Below, one piece after another: positions 5,911-7,412 of a DNA stretch of 7,412 bases. The DNA is from Candidatus Saccharimonadota bacterium (GTDB lineage: Bacteria > Patescibacteriota > Saccharimonadia > Saccharimonadales > SLHW01), in contig SLOC01000070.1 of NCBI GenBank assembly GCA_007132685.1, positions 1-7,412 of the forward strand. The letters run 5' to 3'. The position numbers were made by a program, and so were the translations under genes. Under the pieces are notes generated by a model, which had not been told where the DNA came from, did not search any database, and saw only the letters and a program-made list of their open reading frames with translations. Every line of letters begins with the position of its first letter. Position 1 is the stretch's first letter.

Positions 5911-6222
5911 TTATGTGGTTGGGTCTTCGGGTGGGAGGCGCTCTAGTAGTTCTTGCTGGTTAGCTGCTTCTTCCTCGTACTCGGCTTGTTCTGTGCGGAA
6001 TCTTTTCTTGAGCTCCCTGAACAAGAACCCACAGCCTATAGCTGCACCACCCACGTATAGGTTGTCTGGCGTTTGCTCGCTCACAATAATCATCGGCCCG
6101 GTTATAAAGCAGACGTAACTCACGGCTAAGCTCAGTCTTGCATCTCTACCACTTTTCTCCGCTGCCCGTTCAAATAACGCAGCACCACGCTCTAGCGTGT
6201 TCGTAGATTCTTTTTCATTCAT
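5911..6222 (-). CDS. Small two-helix membrane protein of unknown function
   Basis: The 103-residue product is not a family I recognise. It has a polar, charged N-terminus (1-29), two hydrophobic segments (about 30-46 and 53-68) joined by a short loop (SEQTPDN), then a strongly charged stretch (RELKKRFR, 69-76) and an acidic, probably helical tail (77-103). By the positive-inside rule, both termini are likely cytosolic. No Shine-Dalgarno precedes the ATG at 6220-6222; an extended -10 immediately upstream predicts a leaderless message. It converges with the LPATG gene across the structured intergenic region. Confidence 0.65.
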   Translation of the reverse strand: MNEKESTNTLERGAALFERAAEKSGRDARLSLAVSYVCFITGPMIIVSEQTPDNLYVGGAAIGCGFLFRELKKRFRTEQAEYEEEAANQQELLERLPPEDPTT

Positions 6223-6228
6223 GCAATT

Positions 6229-6237
6229 AGAATACCA
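6229..6237 (-). promoter_or_regulatory. Extended -10 predicting a leaderless transcript
   Basis: On the minus strand TGG precedes TATTCT (6229-6234). Transcription would start about 6-8 bases downstream, at 6221-6223, which coincides with the A of the ATG at 6222. The lack of a ribosome binding site agrees with this. No clear -35 box is visible. Confidence 0.45.
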
Positions 6238-6294
6238 CGAAAAACTACGAATTTAGTGCAAAAAACCGCAAACATATGCAAAATTAACAGATGA

Positions 6295-6324
6295 CTGAAC
6301 GCACCACTCGACTGGTGCGTTCAG
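6295..6324 (-). terminator. Perfect 12-bp inverted repeat after the winged-helix gene
   Basis: CTGAACGCACCA (6295-6306) pairs exactly with TGGTGCGTTCAG (6313-6324) around a six-base loop. It starts 17 bases after the stop codon of the minus-strand winged-helix gene. On that strand it is followed by a loose T-rich run (TCATCTGTTAATTTT), so it is a reasonable terminator though lacking a clean U tract. An operator or other role cannot be excluded. Confidence 0.55.
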
Positions 6325-6330
6325 AATTTC

Positions 6331-6350
6331 GTATCAAGTATCAAGTATCA
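6331..6350. repeat. Short tandem repeat of ATCAAGT
   Basis: GTATCAAGTATCAAGTATCA consists of almost three copies of a seven-base unit. It spans the stop codon and last two codons of the winged-helix gene and the first bases after it. Slippage here would change only the C-terminus of that protein. Confidence 0.6.
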
Positions 6351-6682
6351 GATAGGCGGTACACGACTGCATGTCCTGTTACACCTATCTGCTTCGCCTT
6401 GCCTTCGGTTTCTAATTCATTCATGTAGCGGATGACTGTGTTTCGGGATACGCCCAAATACTCACGAATATCTTCGTTGCCCAGCTCGCCGTGTTCGGCG
6501 AGTAGTTCGAGCACCCTACTCTTTCGCGCCTCTTTCTGACTCGTGCGCTCGAGTGCTACTGCGCACACCCCGATGACGTCTTGGGCAGTTTGTTTGGTTT
6601 TCTGTCTGGCTGGTGGGTGCAACAGGTAAAACGCCAGTACGCCTACGACGATAACTACGAGCACATATTCCATATATTTCAT
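6341..6682 (-). CDS. Membrane-anchored winged-helix DNA-binding protein
   Basis: The 113-residue product has one N-terminal membrane helix (about 5-21), a basic linker (26-31, RQKTKQ), and a winged helix-turn-helix (about 50-110). Within that, LGNEDIREYLGVSRNTVIRY (67-86) holds the helix-turn-helix, with recognition helix near 79-91, and GKAKQIGVTGHAVVYRL (94-110) reads as the wing. The fold resembles small DeoR/MarR-type wHTH domains. A regulator tethered to the membrane by its N-terminus would have limited access to DNA, so it may sense the envelope or act near its own locus. Its natural candidate target is the 71-base divergent region shared with the flavodoxin-CCA operon. The ATG at 6680-6682 has no good ribosome site; the ATG at codon 4 is an alternative. 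Confidence 0.75.
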   Translation of the reverse strand: MKYMEYVLVVIVVGVLAFYLLHPPARQKTKQTAQDVIGVCAVALERTSQKEARKSRVLELLAEHGELGNEDIREYLGVSRNTVIRYMNELETEGKAKQIGVTGHAVVYRLSDT

Positions 6683-6716
6683 GGTACCAAGTCACAGTCA
6701 CTTAGCCAAAACCCAG

Positions 6717-6725
6717 TGATATACT
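6717..6725 (+). promoter_or_regulatory. Extended -10 promoter of the flavodoxin-CCA operon
   Basis: TGA (6717-6719) precedes TATACT (6720-6725), an extended -10 with a five-of-six core. No strong -35 is seen. The start site would be near 6732, leaving about 20 bases including AAGGGAGG before the ATG. Confidence 0.5.
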
Positions 6726-6753
6726 GCTAAGGTAACCTAAAGGGAGGTTCGTC

Positions 6754-7254
6754 ATGAAGGTTCTTGTAACGGTGGCCAGTAAACATGGGGCGACAGCCGA
6801 AATCGGTAAAGTTATCCAGCAGACAATTACTGCAGCGGGTCATCAGGCACACCTGAACGAACCCGGTAAGGTTACAGATTTATCACCATATGACGCCGTC
6901 GTTCTCGGGAGCGCAGTCTATGCTGGGAATTGGCGTCCTTCAGCACGGAAGTTCGCTACCAAGCACACCGACGAACTGCACGCCATGCCACTATGGGTAT
7001 TCTCTAGCGGGCCACTCGGTCCAGAAGAAGAGGTGACTGATACATACATGGGGCCGGTCATAGACAAGCATGTCGAAGCGCTCGATCCAGTCGAGCACAA
7101 AGTATTCAGCGGTAAGCTCGAACAATCAGACCTAAATCTCTCAGAAAGGATGATTATCCGCGTCGTGAATGCACCCTACGGCGACTACCGTGATAAAAAT
7201 GAAATCGTCACGTGGGCAAAATCAATTGCTGATTACCTGACAGATATGGAGTAG
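6754..7254 (+). CDS. Flavodoxin-domain protein (HemG/flavodoxin group)
   Basis: The 166-residue product is a single flavodoxin fold that should bind FMN and act in cytosolic electron transfer. It begins MKVLVTVASKHGAT, a beta strand followed by the FMN phosphate loop (residues 8-14). Next come DAVVLGSAVYAGNWRP (47-62), with aromatic residues Y56 and W60 placed to contact the flavin ring, and WVFSSGPLG (81-89), the third loop. This sequence type (SAVYxGxW) resembles the group that includes menaquinone-dependent protoporphyrinogen oxidase HemG. Without other haem genes in the window I do not assign that reaction. The start is clear: AAGGGAGG sits 6 bases before the ATG. The stop codon TAG lies 3 bases before the next gene, so the two are co-transcribed. 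Confidence 0.85.
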   Translation: MKVLVTVASKHGATAEIGKVIQQTITAAGHQAHLNEPGKVTDLSPYDAVVLGSAVYAGNWRPSARKFATKHTDELHAMPLWVFSSGPLGPEEEVTDTYMGPVIDKHVEALDPVEHKVFSGKLEQSDLNLSERMIIRVVNAPYGDYRDKNEIVTWAKSIADYLTDME

Positions 7255-7257
7255 TGC

Positions 7258-7412
7258 ATGCCTGCCCCTCACATCGACATGTTAGAAAAAGTTCAGGCTA
7301 TATTTAGCGAGCAAGTCTATCTCGTTGGAGGGAGCGTTCGTGATGTACTACTAGGAAAGACACCAAATGATTACGACTTTACGACGACGCTTCTACCCAA
7401 TGACATCGAGCA
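7258..7412 (+). CDS. cca: CCA-adding enzyme / poly(A) polymerase head domain (partial)
   Basis: The first 51 codons are present; the gene runs off the right edge. After a short N-terminus the class II nucleotidyltransferase signature is clear: VYLVGGSVRDVLLG (residues 21-34) followed by the DxD metal-binding pair in NDYDFTT (37-43). This family adds or repairs the 3' CCA end of tRNAs; poly(A) polymerase I shares the same head domain, but its relatives usually have a longer N-terminus. The ATG at 7258-7260 follows the flavodoxin stop by 3 bases and has GGAG (7248-7251) inside the end of that gene, so translation is probably coupled. The gene symbol rests on the signature alone, because the C-terminal domains are not visible. 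Confidence 0.85.
   Translation, partial: MPAPHIDMLEKVQAIFSEQVYLVGGSVRDVLLGKTPNDYDFTTTLLPNDIE

Noticed and set aside
6754..7254. Assignment of the flavodoxin as HemG protoporphyrinogen oxidase
   Set aside because: The sequence type is compatible, but no residue unique to HemG and no haem gene is visible, so only the domain is named.
1..7412. CRISPR array, insertion sequence or prophage genes
   Set aside because: There are no regularly spaced repeats, no transposase or integrase motifs and no phage structural genes in any frame.

Overview
The window is a compact bacterial region of moderate GC content. It holds one complete long gene, seven shorter complete genes, and a gene cut at each edge. 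All reading frames use standard stops, and TGA closes two genes. The mix of genes (a CCA-adding enzyme next to a flavodoxin, a LiaF-like protein, an LPXTG-type anchored protein, a membrane-anchored winged-helix protein and copper-protein genes) suggests a monoderm or Gram-positive-like lineage. My best guess is Candidatus Saccharibacteria/Patescibacteria from an environmental habitat. That placement is an impression from gene content and is not proven by any marker gene in the window.

Positions 1-2342 (minus strand) hold a copper-protein pair. A 716-residue protein joins a five-helix membrane domain, a sixth helix, an amicyanin-like type 1 copper domain with a histidine-rich loop, and a YVTN-type beta-propeller. 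Its last 20 bases overlap the start of a second membrane-anchored protein, cut by the window edge, whose last visible residues look like the start of a cupredoxin domain. A good promoter lies just upstream of the pair. The two probably work on the outer face of the membrane in copper-dependent electron transfer or copper handling.

Positions 2416-4313 (minus strand) carry a LiaF/DUF5668-like envelope protein, a six-helix voltage-gated cation channel with an unusual selectivity filter (NTGVGE), and a small NTF2/SnoaL-like protein. Each has its own promoter-like sequence, so they need not be one operon.

Positions 4314-5495 (plus strand) carry a divergent acidic protein with two copies of a ~100-residue domain and a C-terminal LPATG, hydrophobic segment and basic tail. 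It has no N-terminal signal peptide.

Positions 5496-5910 are about 415 bases without a plausible gene, lying between two convergent genes. They contain the most striking signal here. A nested stack of five long-range helices closes on a three-way junction, local hairpins lie on both sides, and a 10-base sequence recurs at the flanks and inside a helix. I read it as a candidate structured noncoding RNA of unknown class. The strand is unresolved.

Positions 5911-7412 carry a small two-helix membrane protein whose promoter predicts a leaderless transcript, a membrane-anchored winged-helix protein followed by a perfect 12-bp inverted repeat, and a divergent plus-strand operon of a flavodoxin and the CCA-adding enzyme (cut by the window edge).
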